This document shows positions 32,870 to 42,189 of a DNA stretch of 64,000 nucleotides, piece after piece. Position 1 is the first letter of the stretch. Each line of letters begins with the position of its first letter. The notes beneath the pieces are model-generated. The model made no database searches and had not been told where the DNA came from. It saw only the letters and a list, made by a program, of their open reading frames with translations. The position numbers and the translations under genes are program-made. Source of the DNA: Deltaproteobacteria bacterium (GTDB lineage Bacteria > Desulfobacterota > Desulfobacteria > Desulfobacterales > GCA-2748835); the NCBI GenBank assembly GCA_002748835.1, contig PDTL01000014.1, positions 87,838-151,837 of the forward strand. The letters are read 5' to 3'.

Positions 32870-35800
32870 ATGCTGGTGATTCCCGGATTCTATCGGTTGG
32901 TGAAATTGCATGAAACCGCGCAGGTGCTCATTTGCCGGGCCATTCGTCAGTCCGATCAGCGGGCTGTGATTGTTAAAATCCTCAAGGGGGATGCGCCGGC
33001 GCCGGAAAAGGTGATGCAGCTGAAACGCGAGCTGCATCTGCGGGCCCGTGTAAGGTGGAAAAACCGGCTGGAGCTGCTCACCATTGAAGCACAGAAACAG
33101 CGGGTCATGGGCGTGTTCGCCGACCCTGGTGGAGAGACCCTTCAGCAGGTGATGCGCAGGAAGCGGCTGTCTGTAACGGCTTCTCTGCGGCTTGCAGTGC
33201 AGATGACCCGGCTGCTGGATGCCATTCATTCCGCAGACTTGCATCACCTGGGGCTGACACCATCGATTCTGCTCATCGGCACCGACTATGACGTGATCGA
33301 TCTGATCGATTTCAGTTCTGCCTCCCTGGATCACCAGGTGCCGGCACGCTTGATATTCCTGCATGAGCTCATCTTTTCCGCCAATTGTTACCTGGCTCCG
33401 GAGCAGAACGGTCAGACCCATCAGTCGCCGGATTACCGATCAGATCTCTATGCATTCGGCGTCATCCTCTATGAGCTGATCTGCGGCAGAAAACCCTTTG
33501 CGTCCAAAGCGATCCATGAACCGCGCCATGCTTCTGTTGCGGCGGATCCGGCCTTTCCCTCCGAGGTGGATCCGGACATTCCGGAGCAGGTCTCCCGTAT
33601 GCTGTTAAAAATGATGGCGAAAAATCCGGAACAGCGCTACCAGAGTGCGGGGGGAATCCGTGCGGACAGTGAACTCTGCCTTCGAAAAATGCAATCAGAA
33701 GGCAGGGTGGGCCTGTTTCCGCTGGGGCGTCAGGATAGCCCTGACAAATTCTGCATTAAGGATAAACGGTACGGCAGAGACGCGGAACTGGACCGGCTGA
33801 TGGAAGCCTATGACCGGATTTGTGAGGGCGGGAAAGCTGTGGTGGTCCTCAGCGGGCCGGCGGGCATGGGGCGAAGCTCACTGGCCATGGAAATGGTCAG
33901 GCCGGTGATCCAGCAGAAAGGCGTTTTTGTGACGGCGCGGTTTGACCCCTTTTCCCGCCGCACACCCTTCGGCGCATTGGTGGAGACTCTCAGAGCGTTC
34001 TGCCGGCAGGTGCTTGCCGGGGGGGGAGATGTGCTTGAAGGCTGGCGTGCGCGTCTGCAGGCGGCGGTGGGGGAAAATGGCCGGGTGATGACGGATGCGA
34101 TTCCGGAAATGACGGCCATCATCGGTGACCAGCCGCCTGTCAGCACGCTGGATGTCAGTGACGACCAAAACCGGTTTGCCCAGGTCCTGGGAAAGGTGTT
34201 CCGGGTCTGTTGCCGTGCCGACCATCCCCTGGTGGTGTTTCTTGATGATTTTCAGTGGGTGGATATTGCCTCACTCCGGTTTGTGGAGACGCTGGCGCGG
34301 ATGAATAGTCTGACGCATCTGATGATTCTGGTCTCTATCGTAGAAAAAGAGAACCTAGGGAGCGCTGCCATTCCCTTGATCATGGAGCGGATCCGGAAAG
34401 AGATGGACGATTTTCAGGTGGTCGAACTCGGACCGCTTTCTCTGGCCAGTATTATCGAGCTCCTGACAGACCTTTTTCATGTGGGCTCAGACCCTGTCGT
34501 ACCCCTGGCTGAGACGGTACTGGAAAAGACCGGCGGGACGCCGTTTTTTATTAATGCATTTCTCCGGGCGCTTCACGGAGAAGGACTGATCGCATACGAC
34601 GGTGACGCAGGGGGCTGGCAGTGGGATCTGATTCAGATCCAGGCCCGCCCGATCACGGCGCATGCCGTGGACCCTCTGTACGGGCGTCTCAGTCGGCTGA
34701 CGCCTGAGACCAGAAACCTGCTGCAACATGCAGCCTGCCTGGGCCGTCGGTTTGATCTGTCCCTGCTTGCCATTATTCTCGAGTCGGCGATCCAGGAAAC
34801 CGCCGACTTGATCCGGGAGGCGCTTACCGCCAAACTGATCCTGCCTCTGGATGATGCGGGAAAACTGTTTGAAGTGGCCGGCTCGAATGCAAGATTGTGT
34901 ATGGGTGCAGAATACGCGTTCTTCCATGAACGAATCCAGCTCGGGGCATATGAGCTGATTCCCGAACCGGATCGGGACGCCTTTCACTGGAAGATTGGCC
35001 GTCTGCTGTGGGACGGGCTTTCGTCAGAGGCACGTGAAATACACCGGTATGATATTGTCAATCATCTGAATCGGGGGGCCGGATGTGTATCGGATCCGAT
35101 GGCCCGCCACTGCCTGGGGCGCATCAATCTGGATACCGCCCGGGCTGCCCGGCACGCCGGTGCTTGTGAGTCCGACTACGCATACTGCAGGAAAGGCCTT
35201 TCCGTACTGCCCGAGTCTGTTCGGCTCTCTACTGATCCGCTGGCACTGGATCTCTGGGTCGAGGCGCTTGAAGCCGCGTTTTCAAGCGGCGAATATGCTG
35301 AAATGGACACTATCTTTTCCCATGTGATGACCCTGAAGGATCTGCCGTTCGAGATCCAGATGCGCCTTTACGAAACGCGGATCAAAGGGTGTGTGGTTCA
35401 AAACCGGAATCGCGAGGCCATGGATGCTGCGGTCCAGGCATGCGCACGTCTGCAGATGCCGATTCATAAACAGCCCGGCCGGCTGGGGCTTGTTCTCCGG
35501 ATACTGGCAGTGAAGGCCCAGCTCATGGTGGTCTCGAAAGGGCGGAAGGCCGGCCTGGATCGGCTGTGCCGACTACCGGAAATGACAGATCCCCGGGCCC
35601 GGGCTGCCCTGCGGATTTTTTCGCTTTTGGGTCCTGGCGCGTACCTGACCGCACCCGAACAGATGGTGCAGATCGTTCTGCGGGCCGTATCCCTGAGTCT
35701 GAAATACGGCAACAGCCCAGTGTCGCCTTATTTTTATGCGGCATACGGGCTGATTCAGTCCGGAATCATGGGGAATATCCGCCAGGGGCGGGCCTTTTTG

Positions 35801-38392
35801 GATCTGGCAGATGCGCTGATAGAAGCAGGGTGCGCAGATGGGACAGGGGTCCGGACCCGGCTGATGCTGCTGGAACTCCTGGCGCACTGGACCGTTCCCC
35901 TGCGGGACACCCTGGAACCGCTGGAAAAGAACAGGGCAATGGCACTGAGGATCGGTGACGCGGAATATGCCGCCTTTTCCGCCAAAGCATGGGCCTGCCA
36001 GGCCCTGCTGGCAGGTGTCCCTTTGCCGAAAATCGCCTTTCAGATGGATGAGAGCGCGGCGCTCATGCGTCGCCACAACCAGTTGGGAACACTGGTGCTG
36101 CACCAGATATATCAGCAGACAATCGCCACACTGCGCACGCCTTCGGACAGCCCGTGTGCGATTGTCAGCGAGGCCTGCAACCCATTGCAAATGATCCCGG
36201 GGTACCGGATTTCCGGAGATAGGATCGCGTTGGGTGTCCATTACTTTTGCAGGCTATACCTGAGCGTCGTGTTTGGCGAGACAGATGAGGCGGTAAGATG
36301 CGCTGATCAGTTGACCCGGTACCTGGATCGGGTGATCGGCGCCAGCTTGGTTCCGGTTTCCTGCCAGCTGGATTCGCTCAGCCGGCTGCGGCAGATGGAT
36401 CCGAAAAAGCGGACCTGGGCCGACCGGAAACGGCTTGCGCGTGTGCGGCAAAATCAGCGAAAACTTGGCAGATGGGCCCGCCAGTGTCCAGTGAACTACA
36501 AACACCGGTATGTTTTGGTACAAGCGGAACGCTGCCGGGTCACCGGCCGGGTTGAAGCAGCCATGAACCTGTATGATCAATCCATTCAGCTGGCACGGGA
36601 AAACCGGTATCTTTCCGATGAGGGACTGGCCAGTGAATTTGCCGGACATTTTTACGAGGGGCTGGGGAAACCCCATATTGCCCGGTACTATTACCAGGAT
36701 GCGATCTATGCCTATATCAACTGGGGAGCTTTTGCCAAGGTGGCACAGCTGAATGCCCATCTCCATGATTCGGCCAGAGCAGGCGCGCCTCCGTTCTCCC
36801 CCTTCGTCGGGCTGAGTGCGACTGTCGAGGAGGCGGGAGAAGGCATTGATCTGCAGTCATTCATCAAGGCTGCCCGGGCGATTTCCGGAGAAATCGTGCG
36901 CGAGCGGATCCTGGAACGGCTGATGCAGAGGCTCATTGAAAACGCCGGTGCCCGAAAAGGATTTCTGATCCTCAACCGGGACGGCGAGCTGATTGTGGAA
37001 GCCCGGCAAACCACTGATGCGGGCGATCCCATGGTGATGGATCCGGTTCCCCTTGAAAACGCCACAGACCTGCCGATCACCATGGTTCGCTATGTAGAAC
37101 GGACCGGCGACAGCCTCGTGATTTTCGATGCCGCCAACTGGAACCGTTTCAGCCGGGATGCCTATGTGATTCAGCACCCGCCCCGGCCCGTGATCTGCAT
37201 GCCCATCATGCTGCAGAAAAAGGTCGAGGCGATCATCTATCTGGAGAACGCGCCACGCACCGGGGTGTTTACGGAAGACCGTGTCAAAACCCTGCAGCTG
37301 CTGGCCAGTCAGGCGGAAATTGCCATTGAGCACGCCCAGATGTATCAACGTCTGGAGGAATCGGAACGTAAATACCGCGGCTTGTTTGAAAATGCCGTCG
37401 AAGGGATTTTCCAGATCGATATGGACGGCCGGATTATCAGCGCCAATCCCGCCCTGGCCCAGGTCATGGGGTATGATTCCCCGGAAGCACTGATTGATTC
37501 GGTGAGGTATCTGGGCGAAGCCAGTTTCGTGGACCCGGCAGACCACAGGGCCTTTGAGCAGGAGATGGTCAAAGAAGGCCGCGTGAGCGGATTTGAAACC
37601 CGGCTTTACCGGAAAGACGGGAGGGTATTCTGGGGGTCGCTATCGTCCCGGGTGATGACAGCCGCAGACAATACCCCATTGTATTATGAAGGGGCCATTG
37701 TGGATATCACTAGCCGGAAGCATGCCCAGGCGCATATACGGAGCCTCACCCAGGAGCTGATCAAGGCCCAGGAGAATGAGCGCCAGCGGATCTCTTTTGA
37801 CCTGCACGATAACGTGGCCCAGGATCTGGCGTCCCTGACACTGGCCTGTGAAACGTTTTTTGATGGCGAACCGGAGACGTCTGGTCGTCTCCGGGCACGG
37901 ATGCAGCAAATTTCAAGCGTGCTCAAGGGCTCCATCAAGACGATTCGGGATCTAGCATATGGTCTGCAGCCGCCCAGTCTGGACCAGCTGGGGCTGGTGC
38001 AGGCCCTGTTCCAGTACTGCGAGGAGTTCAGCGAGACCACCGGTCTTCAGGTGGATTTCAATTCCGCCGGGATTGAGGAGCTGGATCTTGGATTTGATAC
38101 GGAAATCAATCTGTACCGGCTGGCGCAGGAAGCCTTGAACAATGTACGGAAGCATGCCGGCGCCACGCGGGTGGTTATCCGGTTTGTGGCGTCTTCTCCC
38201 AACATCATCCTGCGCATCGAAGACAACGGGTCGGGGTTTGATGTGGCGGCGTCGAGCGTTGCCGGTGGGCATGAAAAGCGGATGGGGCTTCGCAGCATGC
38301 GGGAACGGGTGAATATGCTCGGCGGGGACATGCGGCTGGTCTCCCGTCTGGGTGAAGGCACCCGGATCCATGTAAAAGTGCCGATGCCGTAA
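32870..38392 (+). CDS. Giant sensor: Ser/Thr (pseudo)kinase - AAA ATPase - GAF - PAS - histidine kinase
   Basis: A 1840-residue cytoplasmic protein. Residues ~1-280 form a Hanks-type kinase fold with the ATP-binding Lys (V-I-V-K-I-L) but no catalytic Asp: the HRDLKPxN loop reads H-H-L-G-L-T-P-S-I-L, and DFG reads D-F-S-S. From ~300 to 560 is an AAA/STAND-type ATPase with Walker A G-P-A-G-M-G-R-S-S and Walker B V-V-F-L-D-D. A long helical repeat region follows to ~1300, then GAF (~1330-1490), PAS (~1498-1620), and a HisKA_3-type kinase with phospho-acceptor His1646 in D-L-H-D-N-V-A-Q and ATPase motifs N-L-Y-R-L-A-Q-E-A-L-N-N, D-N-G-S-G-F. No membrane span is seen. No response regulator adjoins; the partner is unknown. 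Proteins with this layout are known but their signals are mostly not. Confidence 0.9.
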   Translation: MLVIPGFYRLVKLHETAQVLICRAIRQSDQRAVIVKILKGDAPAPEKVMQLKRELHLRARVRWKNRLELLTIEAQKQRVMGVFADPGGETLQQVMRRKRLSVTASLRLAVQMTRLLDAIHSADLHHLGLTPSILLIGTDYDVIDLIDFSSASLDHQVPARLIFLHELIFSANCYLAPEQNGQTHQSPDYRSDLYAFGVILYELICGRKPFASKAIHEPRHASVAADPAFPSEVDPDIPEQVSRMLLKMMAKNPEQRYQSAGGIRADSELCLRKMQSEGRVGLFPLGRQDSPDKFCIKDKRYGRDAELDRLMEAYDRICEGGKAVVVLSGPAGMGRSSLAMEMVRPVIQQKGVFVTARFDPFSRRTPFGALVETLRAFCRQVLAGGGDVLEGWRARLQAAVGENGRVMTDAIPEMTAIIGDQPPVSTLDVSDDQNRFAQVLGKVFRVCCRADHPLVVFLDDFQWVDIASLRFVETLARMNSLTHLMILVSIVEKENLGSAAIPLIMERIRKEMDDFQVVELGPLSLASIIELLTDLFHVGSDPVVPLAETVLEKTGGTPFFINAFLRALHGEGLIAYDGDAGGWQWDLIQIQARPITAHAVDPLYGRLSRLTPETRNLLQHAACLGRRFDLSLLAIILESAIQETADLIREALTAKLILPLDDAGKLFEVAGSNARLCMGAEYAFFHERIQLGAYELIPEPDRDAFHWKIGRLLWDGLSSEAREIHRYDIVNHLNRGAGCVSDPMARHCLGRINLDTARAARHAGACESDYAYCRKGLSVLPESVRLSTDPLALDLWVEALEAAFSSGEYAEMDTIFSHVMTLKDLPFEIQMRLYETRIKGCVVQNRNREAMDAAVQACARLQMPIHKQPGRLGLVLRILAVKAQLMVVSKGRKAGLDRLCRLPEMTDPRARAALRIFSLLGPGAYLTAPEQMVQIVLRAVSLSLKYGNSPVSPYFYAAYGLIQSGIMGNIRQGRAFLDLADALIEAGCADGTGVRTRLMLLELLAHWTVPLRDTLEPLEKNRAMALRIGDAEYAAFSAKAWACQALLAGVPLPKIAFQMDESAALMRRHNQLGTLVLHQIYQQTIATLRTPSDSPCAIVSEACNPLQMIPGYRISGDRIALGVHYFCRLYLSVVFGETDEAVRCADQLTRYLDRVIGASLVPVSCQLDSLSRLRQMDPKKRTWADRKRLARVRQNQRKLGRWARQCPVNYKHRYVLVQAERCRVTGRVEAAMNLYDQSIQLARENRYLSDEGLASEFAGHFYEGLGKPHIARYYYQDAIYAYINWGAFAKVAQLNAHLHDSARAGAPPFSPFVGLSATVEEAGEGIDLQSFIKAARAISGEIVRERILERLMQRLIENAGARKGFLILNRDGELIVEARQTTDAGDPMVMDPVPLENATDLPITMVRYVERTGDSLVIFDAANWNRFSRDAYVIQHPPRPVICMPIMLQKKVEAIIYLENAPRTGVFTEDRVKTLQLLASQAEIAIEHAQMYQRLEESERKYRGLFENAVEGIFQIDMDGRIISANPALAQVMGYDSPEALIDSVRYLGEASFVDPADHRAFEQEMVKEGRVSGFETRLYRKDGRVFWGSLSSRVMTAADNTPLYYEGAIVDITSRKHAQAHIRSLTQELIKAQENERQRISFDLHDNVAQDLASLTLACETFFDGEPETSGRLRARMQQISSVLKGSIKTIRDLAYGLQPPSLDQLGLVQALFQYCEEFSETTGLQVDFNSAGIEELDLGFDTEINLYRLAQEALNNVRKHAGATRVVIRFVASSPNIILRIEDNGSGFDVAASSVAGGHEKRMGLRSMRERVNMLGGDMRLVSRLGEGTRIHVKVPMP

Positions 38393-38434
38393 AGCGCGTA
38401 GGGTGAATGCCGGATAATGGCATGGGTTTCGGGG

Positions 38435-39331
38435 TTATTTAGCCGGCTGGTTGGCTTTTAGGATACGGATGATTTCCGGAATGTTCTGATCAGCCAGATC
38501 CATGGGAAAGGTGCAGGCGCCGGCGCCGAAGTGGCCCCCGCCGTTGAAACCGGAGAGCATTTCTCCCACGTTGACACGGCAGGTGGTGTTGAAGATGCTG
38601 TGTCCCACGCTGAGGATGATGCGCCTGGTGTCTTTATGATCCAGCCGAACCTTGATACTGGCATAGGCGTCCGGGTAGAGGGAATAGACAAGAAAACGGT
38701 TCCCGTTAGGCGGTGTGCTGCCGAACGGCCTGAGATCGGTCAGTGTCACACCTTCGTCCTGAACGGTGTGGTCGCGGAGAATATCCACATAGGCTGTGTT
38801 CTCCCGTACCACCGCTTCACAGCGGCGGATGACTTCTGGATGGGACATGACCGACGTGATGGGTGATTTCCGGAGCAGGTTGACCAGGAGGTTCCAATAG
38901 GTTTCGTCCGATGCGTCCCGGTTCTTGATGGTCATGGACAGGTGGATGTAGGGGAAGCGTTCCGGGGTGAGTACCTGTTCCCGGGTCAGATCAGCGGCAT
39001 CAATTCGGTCTGTCTCGACAATCAGCTCATCATACGACCGTTCAAGCCGGTCTCGATAATAGTCATAGACAATGCCGGCTGCAGAGGGCGCAATGCGGAA
39101 CGCGCCTTCAAACGGGGTGTCGATCCGGTTGGTATAATGGTGGTCGAACCACATGGAACACCGGGGGTCGTAGGGCAGGTTGGCAAGGATATCCCCCTCG
39201 CGGATGTCGGCCCTGCGGTTCTGGATATCATTGGGTTCAATCCAGAGAATCGGGGCATCAATTGTTTCAGCTTCCAGCAGAATGACGGCACAGACCAGTC
39301 CGTCCATATCGGGTCGCGTGACGATTCGCAT
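38435..39331 (-). CDS. DHH-family phosphoesterase
   Basis: A 298-residue cytoplasmic protein. The metal-binding D-M-D-G near the N-terminus, the family-defining F-D-H-H, and the C-terminal DHHA1-type G-G-G-H-F-G-A-G-A are all present. DHH enzymes hydrolyse polyphosphate, short oligoribonucleotides, pAp or cyclic dinucleotide products; the substrate cannot be chosen from sequence alone. The gene is convergent with the giant sensor, 42 bases from its stop. Given several c-di-GMP proteins nearby, a linear dinucleotide product is an interesting possibility, but that is speculation. Confidence 0.85.
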   Translation of the reverse strand: MRIVTRPDMDGLVCAVILLEAETIDAPILWIEPNDIQNRRADIREGDILANLPYDPRCSMWFDHHYTNRIDTPFEGAFRIAPSAAGIVYDYYRDRLERSYDELIVETDRIDAADLTREQVLTPERFPYIHLSMTIKNRDASDETYWNLLVNLLRKSPITSVMSHPEVIRRCEAVVRENTAYVDILRDHTVQDEGVTLTDLRPFGSTPPNGNRFLVYSLYPDAYASIKVRLDHKDTRRIILSVGHSIFNTTCRVNVGEMLSGFNGGGHFGAGACTFPMDLADQNIPEIIRILKANQPAK

Positions 39332-39902
39332 GGGAGCGGTTCCTTAATGATTTAGATGTATCTGGCAGCCGTTTGATTACGCAGGCGTCTTGCCAGATGT
39401 TTGCAGATGATCCGGGATATGGCCGGCTGTTTGTCCGGCGCTTCACCTGTCGAATAAAAACAAGAATATCTATAGGAAAAAAAAATATAGATCAAGCTTT
39501 TTTTTACTGGCCCGGAAAAATAGTTTGTATAGAAATTTATTCAGATTCCGGAGACACGTTGTTCTGCAGAGAAACGATCCTGAGCACTAGCGAAACCGTC
39601 CGTTCAGGGCCTGCAGATCGGTTGGGTGATGTTTAAAGAGCGGAGTGCGTTTTTATAACCCCACGCAGCGCGGTAGGTATTGACATTTATCGGGAGTTTA
39701 ATTATCTAATTCTTATTCATGTGAACAATATTACTTTCCCGTGAAGTCCTTCGTAAACGATGTTTGTGATACAAGCGTGTGTAACTATAGATTCGTTTTT
39801 TTAAATGATTGCTCCGGCATCGGTGAAACGACAGCCGGTCAACCGCCGGAACAGGCCGGGATGCAGATGCCGGCTGCCGGAAGACAGGGGGGAAGACGGA
39901 AA
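39332..39902. other. Long leader region of the acetyl-CoA hydrolase family gene
   Basis: About 570 bases without a convincing gene. The middle is AT-rich with A and T runs around 39477-39505. A sigma-70-like promoter is annotated at 39680-39708. The frame of the downstream gene is open back to 39741, but that extension has no ribosome-binding site and a composition unlike the rest of the protein. Confidence 0.5.
39680..39708 (+). promoter_or_regulatory. Sigma-70-type promoter candidate
   Basis: A perfect TTGACA at 39680-39685 is followed 17 bases later by TATCTA (39703-39708), a weak -10. It points at the acetyl-CoA hydrolase family gene, about 190 bases downstream. Confidence 0.4.
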
Positions 39903-42098
39903 ATGGGTGAAAACAGTCCGGTCATTTTTAAAGATCCTGATAAACTCGTTGATTTCATTATTGAAAAAGTAGGCAAGAAGCTGGTACTGGGGATGCAGCT
40001 CGGGCTCGGCAAGCCGAATAACATTGCCAATGCCGTCTATCGGCGAGCCGTGGCAGATCCGACGATTTCCCTGAAGATTGTCACCGCCCTTTCCCTTGAA
40101 CCGCCGGTCTGGGGAAATGACCTGGAGCGCCGGATGCTTGAGCCTATCGTGGATCGGATCTGGAAGGGGTACGTGCCCCTGGATTATGCCAGGGCCGTGC
40201 GCGAGCAGACCCTGCCGCCCAATGTGGAAGTCTCTGAGTTTTTCTACAAGGCCGGGGCGTTCATGAACAATGACCATATGCAGCAGAACTACATCTCGGT
40301 CAACTACACCCATGCTGCCCGGGATGTCACGGCGGTGGGTATGAACGTCGCCGGTGCATTGATCGGCCAGAAGGAGCTGGACGGCCAGCTGAAATACAGC
40401 GTGGGCTGCAACGGCGATACGGCCATGGATGCGCTGGATCTCATGCGCAAGGATTGTGAGGCAAAAGGCCGGGCAGGAATCGCGGTGGGTGAACTGAACA
40501 CCCAGCTGCCGTTCATGTACGGTGATGCTGTGCTTGATCCAAGCGAGTTCGATGCCATACTGGATAACTCGGAAATCGAGACCACCCTGTTTGGGGTGCC
40601 CAAAGAAGCCATCAATACCACCGACTACATGATCGGTATGCATGCCAGTTCGATTATCAAGGATGATGGCACCCTGCAGATCGGTATCGGTTCTCTGGGG
40701 GATGCCATTGCCTACGGCCTGGATCTGCGTCACCACAACAATGATATTTATCAGGCGGTACTCAAGGAATCCGGGCATCTGGAAAACGCTGCCGACTTGA
40801 TCCGTGAATGGGGCGGGCTGGAACCGTTTGAAAAAGGCTTGTACGGTGCGACGGAAATGTTTGTGGATGCATTCCTGCATCTGTACCAGCGGGACATCAT
40901 GCGCCGCCGCTGCTATGACAATGAAGCAATTCAGGAAGTGGTCAGCAGCGGAATCGGGGAAGACGGTAAGGTCACACCTGAGTTTATGATCGCGCTGTTG
41001 AAAAATGGCCGCATCCATCCGCGGCTGACTCAGAAAGATTTCAACATGCTCGTCGATTACGGCGTCTTCGAGGAAGGATTGACCTATGAATCCGGCATGA
41101 TCAAGCAGGGCGATGCGTCGTATTCCGCTGATTTCACCAATAGGGACAACCTTAATGCGGTGATTGAGAATTGTCTGGGCACAAAACTGAAAAAAGGATA
41201 CTGGATCCACGCCGGATTCTATGTGGGCCCTCCCAGCTTTTACGAGACCATGAATGCCATGAACGATGCGGAACGGATGGAGATCAATATGACATCGGTT
41301 CTCAACGTCAACCAGCTTTACGGCAACAACGCCTATGCCTCCGAAGCCCTGAAGCTGATGCAGCGGAAAAACGGCCGGTTCATCAATGCGGGGCTGATGG
41401 CGACCCTGGGCGGCGCCATTGTTTCAGATGGCCTTGAAAACGGGAAAGTGATCAGCGGGGTCGGTGGGCAGTACAACTTTGTCAGCCTCGCCCATGCCAT
41501 GGATGACGCCCGGGGCGGAATCATGATCCGCAGCACCCGTGGCAGCGGTAAAAAACTCGTATCGAATATTGTTTTCAGTTACGGGCATACAACGGTTCCC
41601 CGGCACCTGAGGGACTTGGTTATCACCGAGTACGGCATTGCCGATATCCGCAGCAAATCCGACAAAGAGATTATCAAGGCCATGCTCAATATAGCGGATT
41701 CCCGGTTCCAGGATCAGCTGCTCTCCAGGGCCAAGAAAGCCCGGAAGATCGAGCAGGACTATGTGATTCCCGATCGTTTCCGAAACAACACGCCCCAGCG
41801 GCTGGAAGCGATCCTGAAGCCTATGCGGGAAAAAGGCTTTTTCCAGGCGTTCCCGTTTGGTACGGATTTTACGGATCAGGAAATCCAGATCGGGAAAGCC
41901 CTGCGCGGCTTCAAATCAGCAATGGCGGAAAAGAAATTCAGTACGCTGAAACAGGTGGGCGGTCGTTTGTTCAAGCCGGTTCCGGAAGCGGCGGTGGCGT
42001 ATCTGGAACGCCTGCAGCTGGACAACCCAGGCTCTCTTAAGGAAAAACTCCTGCAGAAGGTGGTTATTGAGGCATTGTCCGCAGCCAAGGTCATCTAA
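39903..42098 (+). CDS. Acetyl-CoA hydrolase/transferase family protein
   Basis: A 731-residue cytoplasmic enzyme of the CoA-transferase/acetyl-CoA hydrolase family. The C-terminal half has the family features G-I-G-S-L-G-D-A-I-A, V-G-G-Q-Y-N-F-V, the R-S-T-R-G segment, and T-E-Y-G-I-A-D-I-R near residue 585. It is longer than the classical ~500-residue hydrolase, with extra segments in the middle and at the C-terminus. ATG 39903 is preceded by GGAAG seven bases upstream; an upstream extension to 39741 looks non-coding. It could release acetate or propionate from CoA esters or exchange CoA between acids, as common in anaerobes. The real substrate is unknown. Confidence 0.85.
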   Translation: MGENSPVIFKDPDKLVDFIIEKVGKKLVLGMQLGLGKPNNIANAVYRRAVADPTISLKIVTALSLEPPVWGNDLERRMLEPIVDRIWKGYVPLDYARAVREQTLPPNVEVSEFFYKAGAFMNNDHMQQNYISVNYTHAARDVTAVGMNVAGALIGQKELDGQLKYSVGCNGDTAMDALDLMRKDCEAKGRAGIAVGELNTQLPFMYGDAVLDPSEFDAILDNSEIETTLFGVPKEAINTTDYMIGMHASSIIKDDGTLQIGIGSLGDAIAYGLDLRHHNNDIYQAVLKESGHLENAADLIREWGGLEPFEKGLYGATEMFVDAFLHLYQRDIMRRRCYDNEAIQEVVSSGIGEDGKVTPEFMIALLKNGRIHPRLTQKDFNMLVDYGVFEEGLTYESGMIKQGDASYSADFTNRDNLNAVIENCLGTKLKKGYWIHAGFYVGPPSFYETMNAMNDAERMEINMTSVLNVNQLYGNNAYASEALKLMQRKNGRFINAGLMATLGGAIVSDGLENGKVISGVGGQYNFVSLAHAMDDARGGIMIRSTRGSGKKLVSNIVFSYGHTTVPRHLRDLVITEYGIADIRSKSDKEIIKAMLNIADSRFQDQLLSRAKKARKIEQDYVIPDRFRNNTPQRLEAILKPMREKGFFQAFPFGTDFTDQEIQIGKALRGFKSAMAEKKFSTLKQVGGRLFKPVPEAAVAYLERLQLDNPGSLKEKLLQKVVIEALSAAKVI

Positions 42099-42129
42099 AC
42101 ATCGTTGCCGGAGCGAGAACCCCTGCAAA

Positions 42130-42167
42130 CAAAGGTCCTTTTCGGCGCTGGCCGGAAAGGACCTTTG
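42130..42167. terminator. Bidirectional terminator between convergent genes
   Basis: CAAAGGTCCTTTTCGGC (42130-42146) pairs with 42151-42167 around a GCTG loop, 17 base pairs with a single wobble. A and T runs within the stem ends serve both directions. It lies between the acetyl-CoA hydrolase family gene and the minus-strand decarboxylase. Confidence 0.7.
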
Positions 42168-42189
42168 TGTTCGGGCGGGGTATCACGGC

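Noticed and set aside
39801..41210. Long minus-strand open frame (469 codons) inside the acetyl-CoA hydrolase family gene
   Set aside because: It lies wholly antisense to a gene with clear family motifs, has no ribosome-binding site, and its peptide looks like a reverse-frame shadow rich in His, Gln and Arg.
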